Shown here: positions 1-8,109 of the stretch, in pieces
Layout of the letters: each line of letters starts with the position of its first letter
How positions within the stretch are numbered: position 1 is the first letter of the stretch
NCBI GenBank assembly: GCA_905221605.1
Contig: CAJNDS010002082.1
Location: 157,501-185,000 of the forward strand
DNA length: 27,500 bases
Reading direction: 5' to 3'
Origin: Symbiodinium natans
Taxonomy: Eukaryota > Sar > Dinophyceae > Suessiales > Symbiodiniaceae
Notes under the pieces: model-generated
What the model was told of the DNA's origin: nothing
The model's input: only the letters and a program-made list of their open reading frames with translations
Database searches by the model: none
Translations under genes and position numbers: made by a program

Positions 1-593
1 CCAGAATCGAAGGGCTACCTTGTTTCGGGCTTCCTAGAAGCAGAATGCAACGGGCTGTCAGGGGCACCCCATCTTTGCACAACTCCATGCAACATCCATC
101 TAGGAATCTGCAGGGGGGGGGTCGTGGATTAGCTTCATAGGGCGTTAGGGTTGGGGGTTTGCAGATCACTCAGGGTTTTATAGCGCTGGCGGTCCGGTAC
201 TAGGGCATAAGAGTCGGAGCAGTAGGACTTCGGGCTTAGGCCGAGGTGAGACACCTCCGGCTTAGGGTTTAGGGTTTAGGGTTCTGTATTCCTCGAAAAA
301 AGCAGTGCCAACGAACCATTGCCCTGCAAATGAGGCAATGGCCCTCATTTTTCGTCAGCTATGCTTTTGGTAGCTTTTGCTGCTTTAAGGTCCCAAATTC
401 CTTAACCCCAAGACCTCCACAGTCCCAGGCCTACACACAGGAGTAGAACCTCAGAATGCGTAGCTCCCAGCTCAAACCCTTACCACTAACCCTCAACCCT
501 AAACCTTTAAAAGCCTAAACCCTGTTGGCTTCAGGCCATGTTAAGGCTCGAGACTGGAAAGAGCTCCGCAGTTACTCGCAGCTGCCGCACAGC
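1..593. other. Upstream flank of the first gene, no gene seen
   Basis: No convincing coding frame. It holds a G8 run near 113-121, a short G-strand telomeric run at about 258-283 and a short C-strand run at about 490-522 just before the gene. An out-of-frame ATG lies at 538, upstream of the chosen start at 594. No clear promoter was recognised; dinoflagellate promoters generally lack a TATA box, so this is not informative. Confidence 0.6.
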
Positions 594-1376
594 ATGCGAG
601 ACAAGAGCCGTCCTACAGGGCCAGTCTTCCTTGCCTTGCTTCTTGCCTTGGCTACAGCAGGCACCCGTCTAACACCTACGCTTGGGCTCACCTTCGTTCA
701 GCCACTCCGGCGTGCACAGGTTGGTGTGACTCATCTCCATGCTACTGCTGCGGACGAAGCATCTGAAGCTGTTGAAGTGTCATATGCCAACCATGAGAAG
801 ACAGATTCTTCTGTGGTCGTGGGAAAAGAGAGTTTGCCTTTGAACGTGTCCAAAGCTGCCTCAATCAGGCTTCGCACGTTTGGCAAAACAGAGGTCGACT
901 GCCAGGGAGAGGGGCCTGTTTTTATCGGCCTAAGAGTTGCCACCAATTTGCGAAGATGGCATACGGCCTTTTGCCGCAGGCTCAATGGGGATGTAGCGGT
1001 TCGCCCAGAGATGTTAAAGCGAGATGATGGTGGGATGGTCATGCGCTTGCACGTGGCTCCCGTGACTCTGCCGCAAGAGGCAGATGGGCCACACGAGCTT
1101 CTGAAGGCACCAGCGGACGACGAGAAGATAAGCCCGCTTTCAGTAGCTCTTCTCTCGCTGACACTTGACCAGAAAAAAGCGGTGCGCGTTCAAGGGGTCG
1201 GGAAGGCCTCCGTGAACCGCATCATGAAGGCCATCTCCCGTGCCAATCAGGCACGACTCCGCCAGTCTCCGGATGGAGACGTCCTATGGGGTCTGCCTGA
1301 CAATGTCAAGTTTGAGGGCACCAAGGGAGTGATGGGGGCGGCATCAAGCTTGGACATCGTGCTAGCTCCGCAGTGA
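594..1376 (+). CDS. Predicted plastid-targeted protein with tandem SpoVS/Alba-like domains
   Basis: Seen: an uninterrupted 260-codon frame, ATG at 594 (A at -3), TGA stop at 1374-1376, no intron. The frame is open upstream only to a TAA at 516 inside telomeric repeat, so the start at 594 is the first in-frame ATG. Residues 9-23 form a hydrophobic signal-peptide core (VFLALLLALATAG) after a basic N-terminus. LTFVQPLRR at 32-40 resembles the FVAP-type motif that opens transit peptides of dinoflagellate and other secondary plastids, followed by a basic/Ala/Ser stretch. Residues about 83-157 and 180-259 look like two divergent copies of one domain: GKxEVxxxGxG, then a helix rich in A, R and N, then a D-V/L strand, an acidic-Gly turn and a final strand ending in (V/L)AP. 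This order matches the SpoVS family, which has an Alba-like nucleic-acid-binding fold; single-domain bacterial SpoVS is about 86 residues. Inference: a nucleus-encoded plastid protein, perhaps binding RNA or DNA. The targeting call is fairly strong; the SpoVS assignment is from motif order only. Confidence 0.8.
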   Translation: MRDKSRPTGPVFLALLLALATAGTRLTPTLGLTFVQPLRRAQVGVTHLHATAADEASEAVEVSYANHEKTDSSVVVGKESLPLNVSKAASIRLRTFGKTEVDCQGEGPVFIGLRVATNLRRWHTAFCRRLNGDVAVRPEMLKRDDGGMVMRLHVAPVTLPQEADGPHELLKAPADDEKISPLSVALLSLTLDQKKAVRVQGVGKASVNRIMKAISRANQARLRQSPDGDVLWGLPDNVKFEGTKGVMGAASSLDIVLAPQ

Positions 1377-1740
1377 CCTGCTGCCAATAGCGCAGCAGAG
1401 AGAGCTTATGAATGGTCAAAATTGGTGTGAAAATGAAGGGGGCTGCCGCTTGAAGTGTGAGCTGTGAGCAGTCAGGGATCGCTGCCCTTGGGTCCTCATT
1501 TTTTACCCCTATGCATGGATTCGTGTGGTTTTGCTTGCTGCTGTGCCGTACATGGGCCTGCTGCACTGATGGGCCTTGGTTACTGCGTGTAAATTTGGGC
1601 TTTAAGGACTGTCTAAGGTCTTCTCTGCAGTAGCACCGTGTAGCTTTGCTAGACGGGTAACAAAGATGCCAACATCACACGGGGTTGTCTCGAAAAGATC
1701 GTATTGTAGGTGCCCCAGAAGGAAACCTCATGTTCGGGAA
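1377..1740. other. 3' flank of the first gene
   Basis: Probable 3' UTR and spacer. No AATAAA-type signal and no further gene was seen. A reverse-strand frame at 1306-1566 has no coding character and overlaps the gene end, so it was not called. Confidence 0.5.
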
Positions 1741-1900
1741 TCCCCATAAACTCCCTGAACCCCCTAAACCCCCGCCCCCTAAACCCCCCTAAACCCCCTG
1801 AACCCCCTAAATTACCCTAAACTACCCCCTAAAACCCCCTGAAAACCCCAAAACCCTAAACCTTAAACCCCCTTAAAACCCCTAAACATCAAACCCCCCA
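1741..1900 (-). repeat. Degenerate C-strand telomeric-like tract
   Basis: Irregular CCCCTAAA / CCCTGAAC / CCCTAAAC units with variable C-run length, clearly derived from the CCCTAAA telomere unit but diverged. Confidence 0.85.
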
Positions 1901-2037
1901 AGCCGTACTTTGCAGCCCGCCAGCCCTGAGGCACCTGGTGAGGAGGCAGGGGGATCCTGGAGAGCACTCCTGATAGTTCGGCTCCTTCCGATGAGTAAGA
2001 GTGGAGAGGCAGGGTTGAGCTTGTAACTTGTAAAGAG

Positions 2038-2110
2038 GATTTAGGGTTTAGGGTTGAGAGTTTGTGACAGAGAGAGAGCGAGGGTTGAGAGGGTTGAGGG
2101 TTTAGGGGTT
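2038..2110 (+). repeat. Degenerate G-strand telomeric-like tract
   Basis: TTTAGGG units mixed with GGGTTGAG variants and a short GAGA run. Confidence 0.7.
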
Positions 2111-2207
2111 GAGTGTTTTGGGGTGGAAGCGGTGTGGACGCCAGCTATCTGCATTTAGGGCTTGCGTCTAGGCTTTGGGTGTCTTTTGCAGGGTTGCCTT
2201 GGAAGCC

Positions 2208-2251
2208 CGAAACCCTAAACCCTAAGCCCTGAACCCGAAACCCTAAACTCC
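2208..2251 (-). repeat. Short C-strand telomeric-like run
   Basis: About six imperfect CCCTAAA units (AAACCCTAAACCCTAAGCCC). Confidence 0.8.
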
Positions 2252-2321
2252 CTAAACCCATGCACCCGAGGCCCTGGGAGCCGCTCTCGGGGCCACAAAA
2301 CTTTAGATCCAACTAGTGCGA

Positions 2322-2458
2322 ACTTGGAGGTTCATTGTACGTATTAACAAATCAAAACTGTACTGCTAACCCACTTATAGGCCCCTGAAGTGCCCTAATA
2401 TGGTTATAAGTACAGTAATAAGTACAGTTACAGTTGGTTAATAAGTACCATGAAGTAG
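2322..2458 (+). repeat. Degenerate copy of palindromic repeat family A
   Basis: Left end ACTTGGAGGTTCATTG resembles the family A terminus (see 22016-22127). The interior has TTATAAGTAC motifs and the right end (ACCATGAAGTAG) is only weakly recognisable. Confidence 0.4.
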
Positions 2459-2499
2459 GCCACGGCTGGAAGACGCTGGACTTTTTGTGGGTTCCCGTA

Positions 2500-2609
2500 C
2501 TCAGTATTTGCTTAAGTGCCGCCCCCCAAAATCAACACACATTTTCCTTAAAAGGGGAATTTAGGGATTCTTTTCTTTCATGTTTTGTGGCTTCTTAAGC
2601 AGCTAGTAG
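2500..2609. mobile_element. Palindromic miniature element, family C copy 1
   Basis: Imperfect inverted ends CTCAGTATTTGCTTAAGTGCC and CTTCTTAAGCAGCTAGTAG around a C-run/T-rich core. Same layout as copies at 15247-15367 and 22740-22862. No coding capacity, so non-autonomous. Confidence 0.5.
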
Positions 2610-2640
2610 CCCAAGCTAGAGGGAGGCTGGAATCCACGAG

Positions 2641-2692
2641 TTCCTCGGGATGCTCACCCTTATACTAAGAGTCCTTAATCGGGATCCAGGTC
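2641..2692 (+). repeat. Dispersed repeat family B copy
   Basis: Shares GGGATGCTCACCCTTAT, then AGTCCTTAATCGGGAT, with copies at 3088, 2825-2875, 7160, 7742-7805 and 17735-17790 in both orientations. Confidence 0.55.
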
Positions 2693-2704
2693 CTTAAGTG
2701 CCCC

Positions 2705-2802
2705 TTTAGGGTTTAGGGTTTAGGGTTTAGGGTTTAGGGTTTAGGGTTTAGGGATTAGGGATTAGGGTTTAGGGTTTAGGGTTTAAGGCTTAGGGTTTAG
2801 GG
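2705..2802 (+). repeat. Interstitial telomeric array (G strand)
   Basis: About 14 TTTAGGG units with a few GATTAGG and AAGGCTTAGG variants, ending directly in a 20-C homopolymer at 2804-2823. Confidence 0.97.
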
Positions 2803-2803
2803 T

Positions 2804-2823
2804 CCCCCCCCCCCCCCCCCCCC
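2804..2823 (+). repeat. C20 homopolymer
   Basis: Twenty consecutive C abutting the telomeric array on the left and a family B repeat on the right (TAGTAGAATCCCTATG). Long C or G runs recur beside family B and C copies. Confidence 0.95.
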
Positions 2824-2944
2824 TAGTAGAATCCCTATGAAACTTTGTTGGTATAGGGGGGGAACATCCCAACTCGTTCCTTTTTTTTGGTTGCGGCCCC
2901 AAAGCGAGAGAGACTCCTACGTGTGGGCTTACAGGGTTTGCGGC

Positions 2945-3024
2945 TTTCAGGGTTTAGGGTTTAGGGCTTAGGGTTTAGGGTTTAGGGTTTAGGGTTTAGG
3001 GTTTAGGGTTTAGGGTTTAGGGCT
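2945..3024 (+). repeat. Interstitial telomeric array (G strand)
   Basis: About 11 TTTAGGG units, one GCTTAGGG variant. Confidence 0.97.
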
Positions 3025-3157
3025 GAGGGTATCTGCTGGCCTTGGTCTACATGACAGACATTCCCAGCATCCATCAGCCCGAAACTTGGGATGTCCCCCC
3101 TTATGCTAGCAACCCTGAGCCCAGAAGGCTGAAGCTCTAAGGGGGGTTAGAAGTAAG

Positions 3158-3395
3158 TTAGGGTTTAGGGTTTAGGGTTTAGGGTTTAGGGTTTAGGGTT
3201 TAGGGTTTAGGGTTTAGGGTTTAGGGTTTAGGGTTTAGGGTTTAGGGTTTAGGGTTCAGGGTTCAGGGTTCAGGGTTTAGGGTTTAGGGTTTAGGGTTTA
3301 GCGGGGTTTAGGGGCTTTTTAAGGTTTAGGGCTTGGGTTTTGGGGTTCAGGGTTTAGGGTTTAGGGGTTGAAGGGGTTTCGGGTTTAGGGTTTAC
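3158..3395 (+). repeat. Long interstitial telomeric array (G strand)
   Basis: About 14 perfect TTTAGGG units to about 3256, then TTCAGGG variants, further perfect units to 3300, then a decayed tail with TTTCGGG and TTGAAGGGG. Confidence 0.97.
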
Positions 3396-3549
3396 CTATT
3401 TTCGAACCTCAATTAAGGGTACTTATAGCCCTACTTATAACAACCCATGAACCTCAGGATTGATTGTAAGTAGGGTTCGACCTACATTCTACCTTCAATC
3501 AAGGGTATTTATAACCCTACTTCTAACTACCCATGAACCTTTAAGTACT
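3396..3549 (-). repeat. Two tandem partial copies of family A repeat
   Basis: Two consecutive units each read (T)CAATYAAGGGTAYTTATAR, then CCCTACTT, then ACCCATGAACCT, ending near 3455 and 3542. This is the right half of the palindromic family A element repeated twice. Confidence 0.65.
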
Positions 3550-3550
3550 A

Positions 3551-3683
3551 GACCCTAGGCCCTAGACCCTCAACCCTCAACCCTCAACCCTAAACCCTAA
3601 ACCCTAAACCCTACACCCTAAACCCTAAACCCTAAACCCTAAACCCTGAACCCTAAACCCTAAACCCTAAACCCTAAATCCTC
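3551..3683 (-). repeat. Interstitial telomeric array (C strand)
   Basis: CCCTAGA and CCCTCAA variants grade into perfect CCCTAAA units, ending at a possible splice acceptor CTCCAG at 3681-3686. Confidence 0.96.
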
Positions 3684-3686
3684 CAG

Positions 3687-3756
3687 GTGCAGCTCCAGGG
3701 CATGCGCCGGCACGAGGGCCTGAATGGGCGCCAGGGCGAGGCCTTTGATGGGGTGT
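3687..3756 (+). CDS. Exon-like fragment with LNGR motif
   Basis: A GC-rich frame between two C-strand arrays encodes ...GMRRHEGLNGRQGEAFDG and then meets TGA. The left edge is CTCCAG|GTG and a possible donor GGG|GTGTGA follows at 3753. LNGRxG followed by FD resembles a short repeat that is widespread in dinoflagellate proteins; this family link is from memory and weak. Confidence 0.35.
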
Positions 3757-3770
3757 GAAGGTGTACTGAC

Positions 3771-3892
3771 CTAAACCCTAAACCCTAAACCCTAAACCCT
3801 AAACCCTAAACCCTAAACCCTAAACCCTAAACCCTAAACCCTAAACCCTAAACCCTAAACCCTAAACCCTAAACCCTAAACCCTAGACCCTA
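3771..3892 (-). repeat. Interstitial telomeric array (C strand)
   Basis: About 16 near-perfect CCCTAAA units. Its right end replaces the left terminus of the palindromic element at 3894-3981. Confidence 0.98.
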
Positions 3893-3893
3893 A

Positions 3894-3981
3894 AAACTTG
3901 GAAACCTTTTCAAGGACAAACAGTGTTGGGATTCCCTATACTATACTCTGAGGGATTGAGGCTCTTGAGTTTCCAGCTTCT
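3894..3981 (+). mobile_element. Truncated TA-flanked MITE, copy 1
   Basis: Aligns along its length with 17983-18086: AAAAACTTGGAAACC, then AAGGACAAA, CCCTATACT, AGGGATT, TTGAGTTTCCA, then GCTTCTACTACA. The outer left end is missing and telomeric repeat takes its place. Confidence 0.65.
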
Positions 3982-4212
3982 ACTACAAGCCCTAGACCCT
4001 AGACCCTGAACATGCTCCCTTTTAACTTTTTTGGGTCTGCCCTCTTGAAAGAATCGTGGCACATGATTTCAAGAAAGCGGAAAGGAGCAGAACCTTGCGT
4101 GCTCTCGGTGTACTGTTGAGGTCGCACATGCCTCTTGAGCAATGGACTCCATGGAGTTCATGTGGTGAGGGTTGTGGGCTGGGTTTTCCCGCGTGGGTGC
4201 GTGTTTAAGCCC

Positions 4213-4318
4213 TCTAACCCTAAACCCTAAACCCTAAACCCTAAACCCTAAACCCTAAACCCTAAACCCTAAACCCTAAACCCTAAACCCTAAACCCTAA
4301 ACCCTAAGCCCTGAACTC
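4213..4318 (-). repeat. Interstitial telomeric array (C strand)
   Basis: About 14 CCCTAAA units, nearly perfect, decaying to CCCTAAGCCCTGAAC at the right. Confidence 0.97.
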
Positions 4319-4458
4319 CATGAGTCGGAGACATGGCAGGGTCAAGGCTGCTCCTGTCGGCCAGAGGAGGGCCCTTACTCCCCTTTTCTCTATATCCCCC
4401 TTGGGAATTATTTCGTTATTTCAGGTTTATATAAAACCCAAGAGGACATTAAAATATC

Positions 4459-4714
4459 CTAAGCCCTAAGCCCTAAACCCTAAACCCAAAACCCTGAACC
4501 CTAAACCTTAAACCCTAAACACCAAACCCTAAACCCTGAACCCGAAACCCTAAACCCTAAACCCTAAACCCTAAACCCTAAACCCTAAACCCTAAACCCT
4601 AAACCCTAAACCCTAACCCAAAACCCTAAACCGTAGAACCCTAAACCCTAAACCCTAAACCCTAACCCAAAACCCTAAACCGTAGAACCCTAAACCCTAA
4701 ACCCTAAACCCTAA
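4459..4714 (-). repeat. Long C-strand telomeric array with a 49-bp higher-order repeat
   Basis: CCCTAAA units with AGCCC, CCCGAAA and CACCAAA variants. From 4614 a 49-bp block containing TAACCCA and AACCGTAGAACC interruptions is present twice (4614-4662 and 4663-4711), showing block duplication rather than unit-by-unit addition. Confidence 0.95.
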
Positions 4715-4817
4715 CGGTTCTAGGGGGAGTATAGTTTTGGTAGGGTTTGCATCCCTTTAGCCGGCCTCAGGGGTCAGGGTTCAGGGTTTGGGGTTTAGAC
4801 TTCAAAGCTTGGGCCCG

Positions 4818-4875
4818 TTTAGGGTTTAGGGTTTAGGTTTTAGGGTTTAGGGCTGTTTAGGGTTTAGGGCTGAGG
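4818..4875 (+). repeat. Interstitial telomeric array (G strand), degenerate
   Basis: TTTAGGG units interrupted by TTTTAGGG and GGCTG; a looser G-strand tract starts near 4766. Confidence 0.9.
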
Positions 4876-4883
4876 GTGTTTTT

Positions 4884-4997
4884 TTTCTCCACCCATTTTC
4901 CCTCAACGATCCTGGCGAGGTTCTTAGCCGCATCGCGGATGACCAGGGCTTCCTCCTCGTGCGTGTGCAGATGGAGGACGGGGCCGCCAAGAGTCTC
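4884..4997 (-). CDS. Exon-like fragment, reverse strand, unknown family
   Basis: Read on the reverse strand from 4997, the frame gives ETLGGPVLHLHTHEEEALV, then IRDAAKNLARIVEGKWVEKK, with strongly GC-biased third positions. It runs from a possible acceptor (CTGAG at about 5003-4999 on the reverse strand) towards the G-strand array on the left. The family is not recognised. The fragment ends where the AT microsatellite begins. Confidence 0.4.
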
Positions 4998-5007
4998 GGC
5001 TCAGATG

Positions 5008-5180
5008 CGCATATATATATATATATATTTATATTATATGCTATATATAGGTATATATATATATACATATGCTATATATATACATAAATATGAACATAAA
5101 TATAAATATAGATATAAATATAAATATAAATATAGATATATAAATATAAATAAATTAATTTATATGTATGTATATTTATG
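5008..5180. repeat. AT-rich microsatellite
   Basis: (AT)n, then ATATAGG..., then AAATAT/AGATATA units over about 170 bp. Frames through it encode only low-complexity I/Y and are not genes. Confidence 0.95.
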
Positions 5181-5195
5181 TCGATGTGTGCAAGA

Positions 5196-5236
5196 CATGA
5201 TGATGATGATGATGGTGGTGGTGATGATGATGATGG
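5196..5236 (+). repeat. GAT/GGT trinucleotide microsatellite
   Basis: (GAT)5 followed by (GGT)4 and (GAT)4. Confidence 0.92.
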
Positions 5237-5330
5237 TTGTTCGTTGTCTTGATGTTCTCTCTTTGTTGTTTTAACGGGTCTGGTGTTGTTTCTCGACTTG
5301 GGGTTGAAAGCCTTGCCGGCTTCATTTTGG

Positions 5331-5439
5331 GGCCATCACTTCAAGACCTCTGCCGCCTGCGTCGGCTCAGGAACATGCGCGTGCAACCGCGATGCCTAAA
5401 GCCCATCCGGCATCCGAAGGACGTGCAGAAGCACTTCGG
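5331..5439 (+). CDS. Exon-like fragment, unknown family
   Basis: The frame SLQDLCRLRRLRNMRVQPR followed by CLKPIRHPKDVQKHFG is basic and GC-rich, and stops at the edge of a G-strand array. It sits in an open frame that starts at 5237, but the upstream part looks non-coding. No recognised domain. Confidence 0.3.
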
Positions 5440-5488
5440 TTAGGGTTTAAGGTTTAGGGTTTAGGGTTTAGGGTTTAGGGTTTAGGGT
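5440..5488 (+). repeat. Interstitial telomeric array (G strand)
   Basis: Six to seven TTTAGGG units, one TTTAAGG variant. Confidence 0.95.
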
Positions 5489-5653
5489 CTTGGAGTCAGC
5501 CGAGCCTTCAACTTCAGCTTAAGCTGAAGCCTTAACCCGCCCTGGCCCCAAAGCCCAGGATTACGGTGGGTTGTTCTGTTTTTTTTTCAGCCCAGTCTAG
5601 GGTTGAGGGTTTAGACTGTTAGTGTAAAGGGGGGGGGGGGTGGGGTGAGGGTC

Positions 5654-5788
5654 GAGTCGGAAAAACAAGTCGAAATCGCCAAAGACCGAGTCAGAAAACA
5701 AGGAAGACCGAGTTAGAAAACGGAAGGGCGTGAGTCAGAAAACCGAGGAGGCGTGAGTCAGAAAACAAGACAGTGAGTCAGAAAACAA
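5654..5788 (+). repeat. Minisatellite with GAGTCAGAAAAC core
   Basis: Six cores beginning at 5654, 5688, 5710, 5732, 5755 and 5775, about 20-34 bp apart (mostly 20-23), with variable spacers such as AAGACC and GGCGT. Confidence 0.85.
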
Positions 5789-6010
5789 CCCCAAGCACAC
5801 AAAGGTTAGCCTCTACAACGAAACGTAATGTTTGCTAAGTAGCCGTCTGTCTCTTAAGGATAGATACCAACTTTGTAGGGACATGTATAGACCCCTGCCC
5901 TGCCCATTCTCAGGGGGGATAGACCCCCTATCTACAGGCTCTACCGGAAACCGATAGGCACCTAATAGGTAGGATAGGGTCCTATACATAGGGGGTGGAG
6001 CCCAGACATG
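5789..6010. other. Spacer, no gene seen
   Basis: Non-coding. Pyrimidine/purine-rich AGACCCC and GGGGATAGAC segments appear in both orientations near 5883-5990. A reverse frame across 5813-6106 has no coding character. Confidence 0.5.
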
Positions 6011-6148
6011 GACCCCTATGCGAGCATTGGGTTCGCAAATGGGGGGGGGGGGGGAGGGGGGCTGCGCCCCCTCCAACCCCCTCCGCAAAATTTCAAAGCC
6101 GTGCAAGCGTCCTTCAACAGCATTTTTTCAAACCCATCATGCGAGACG
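6011..6148. repeat. Repeat E, copy 1
   Basis: GCGAGCATTGGGTTCGCAAAT plus a long G run, then CAAAGCCGTGCAAGC and AACCCATCATGCGAG. The same blocks occur at 6595-6690 in permuted order, suggesting remnants of a tandem repeat of roughly 130 bp. Confidence 0.6.
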
Positions 6149-6152
6149 CTAA

Positions 6153-6590
6153 AGCCCCTAAACCCTAAACCCTAAAGACCCCTAAACGCCACAAACACCT
6201 AAACCATAAACTCTAACAACCCCTAAACCCTAAACCCTAAAAAGTCCTCAACCCTAAACCCTAAAAGCCCCTAGACCCTAAACCGTAAAAAAAAAACTTT
6301 AAATCCCAAAAAGTCCCTAGGCCCCGAAGGCTGAAACCCCCTAAACCCTGAACCCTCAGAACCCCGAAGCCGAAACGTCAAAAAACACCAAGCCTGAAAC
6401 CTCAACAAACCCATTAACCCATAAACCCTAATCCCTAAAAGAAAGCCCCTACCCTACAAACCCCTTAAGCCCTAAAGCGAGAAACCCCTGCACCCGAACA
6501 ACCCCCAACCCGAAACCCAAAAAACCCGCAAGCCCTAAACCCCAAAAACTCCTGAACCGTAAACCCTACATGCCCCTAAACCCTAAACAT
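6153..6590 (-). repeat. Degenerate C-strand telomeric-derived DNA
   Basis: Hundreds of bases of AACCCCTAAA-like text in which unit length drifts (CCCTAAA, CCCCTAAA, CCCTAAAAA, CCCGAAA). No coding frame. This looks like old, decayed telomeric repeat. Confidence 0.8.
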
Positions 6591-6594
6591 CCCC

Positions 6595-6750
6595 GCCTTT
6601 TTTTCAAGCCGCGCAAGCTTGTTTCAAAAGCACACATGAATCTTTGTCGAACCCATCATCCGAGCTTTGTGTTTGCAAATGGGGGGGGGACTCCCCCCCC
6701 CCCCCCCCCCAGCCCCCCGGAGGGCCCCCCCCGCCCCCCCGCCCCCCCCG
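6595..6750. repeat. Repeat E, copy 2, with G and C homopolymer tracts
   Basis: TCAAGCCGCGCAAGC, AACCCATCATCCGAG and TTTGCAAATGGGGGGGGG match copy 1. The tract from 6680 to 6750 is G9, then almost pure C. Confidence 0.6.
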
Positions 6751-7145
6751 AAGCCCTAAACGCTAAAAACCCGGAACCCTAAAAACTCCTAAACCCTAAA
6801 AAACCCTAAAGCCCAAAAACCCCTGAGCCCTAAACAGATAAAAACCTAAGACCTAAAACCCATAAACTCTAAACAAACCCTAAACCGTAAAAATCCCGAA
6901 ATCCTAAACCCCAAAACGCCCTTAAGCCCTACACGCCAACCCCTAAACCCTAAACCCTAAACCCCAAAAAACCTAAAGACCCGAAACCCTAAACCCAAAA
7001 AAGCTCCTAAACCCCAAACCCAAAGACACCTAAAGCCTAAAACCCTTGAGCCCTAAACCCAAAAACCCTAAACCCTAAGAAACCCTAAACTCTAAGCAAA
7101 CCCTAAACCCTACACCCTAAACCCTAATAAAACCAAACCCTAAAT
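6751..7145 (-). repeat. Degenerate C-strand telomeric-derived DNA
   Basis: Continuation of the decayed CCCTAAA tract with A-rich insertions (CCTAAAAAAC). Confidence 0.8.
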
Positions 7146-7876
7146 GCTCAGTGCCATTCAGGACTGGTGGGATAAGGGGGAACATCCCAACTTATGAGCC
7201 GTAATAGCCTTTGATCTCTGACTGGTAAAGGAAAAAGACTGAAATGCGATTTCTGTGTCTGGACAACAAGGAATCTGAATCGCAAAACGCATAAACCCTA
7301 AACCCTACAAACACCTAAAACCCCAACAAACCGCAACCGTCGAACCGCATGGGAGCCTCAAGCCCCTAAAAAACCCCGAAAAAAACCCTAAACCCTCGAA
7401 CCGCATGGGAGAGGGTTTAGGTCGAGGGTTTAGGGTTTAGGTGTTTTCGAGTCACGTTTCTGGGGGGTGTTTTCTGTGGGGAGGGGGGGCTCCAGGTCCG
7501 TCTGGTTTTCGACTCAGGGGCCTTGACTCATGAGCACTTTCCAACTTGACAATCACTCCTGTAAGGGGGAACATCTCAAGCTGCAGCCTTTCCCGGAGTT
7601 CTTTGTTTCTGAAAAATCCAAGGGCCTGGAGCTCTGTCAGGTTTGTCAGGTTAGGATTACGGTGTTTAAGAGCGTTTCGGTTTTTCTATTCGGGGGGATA
7701 TCAGGATAATTTCTTCTTCTTGTGATGTCAGGTGACCGGCTATTTGGGAGGTTTCCCCCTATTACGAACAGTCCTTAATAAGTAGGGATAATAGTACCCC
7801 CTAGTATAACCCCTAGGTGCGGTTCGGCCTCGGTAGAGACTGGGCTTGGTGCGCTCCGTGCAAGCCTGAAGCCAGG
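7146..7876. other. Anonymous stretch with family B repeats, no gene seen
   Basis: Contains family B pieces at 7160-7190 (AAGGGGGAACATCCCAAC), 7563-7585 and 7742-7805 (TTTCCCCCTATTACGAACAGT...), a 16-bp direct repeat at 7340-7355 and 7396-7411, and a short G-strand run at 7413-7442. No coding frame was found. Confidence 0.6.
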
Positions 7877-7946
7877 GGTTTAGGGTTTTAGGGTTTAGTA
7901 TTTAACAGGGTTTAGGGTTTAGGGTTTAGGGTTTAGGGTTTAGGGC
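7877..7946 (+). repeat. Interstitial telomeric array (G strand)
   Basis: About nine TTTAGGG units with one TTTAGTATTTAAC interruption. Confidence 0.95.
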
Positions 7947-7957
7947 CCTAAGCCGAG

Positions 7958-8074
7958 ATGAAAGGCGGGGGGACACGAGGGCCCCCCAAACACTTCTCGA
8001 CCGACAAGCGGAAGGACAAGCGAACGCGGGGAGCGCGCCTGGCGGGGTTCGTTGATCTGCAGCCCCTGGGCTGA
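7958..8074 (+). CDS. Exon-like basic fragment ending in a stop
   Basis: An open frame of 38 codons from ATG 7958 to TGA 8072-8074 lies between a G-strand array (left) and a C-strand array (right). The product is lysine/arginine-rich in the middle (TDKRKDKRTRGARLAG) and GC3-rich. It could be a last exon or chance GC-rich sequence. No family recognised. Confidence 0.3.
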   Translation: MKGGGTRGPPKHFSTDKRKDKRTRGARLAGFVDLQPLG

Positions 8075-8109
8075 TCAGGGGCCCCTAAATACTCTACTAG
8101 ATACTAAGA

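Noticed and set aside
440-593. Relict dinoflagellate spliced-leader upstream of the first gene
   Set aside because: Only weak resemblance (GCGTAGCTCCCAGCTCAAA) to a leader-like motif; too short and gapped to claim.
731-1042. Reverse-strand frame inside the first gene
   Set aside because: Shadow of the forward frame, which has the targeting signal and the domain motifs.
2705-3395. True chromosome end
   Set aside because: Arrays occur throughout the window in both orientations with unique DNA on both sides, so these are interstitial unless the assembly is wrong.
4876-5274. Open frame of 132 codons through the AT and GAT microsatellites
   Set aside because: Composition is isoleucine/tyrosine and methionine runs dictated by the microsatellite; the better coding signal in its first part is on the other strand.
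5640-5790. CRISPR-like array
   Set aside because: The GAGTCAGAAAAC cores are short, unevenly spaced and diverged, with spacers of about 10 bp; a minisatellite in eukaryotic DNA fits better.
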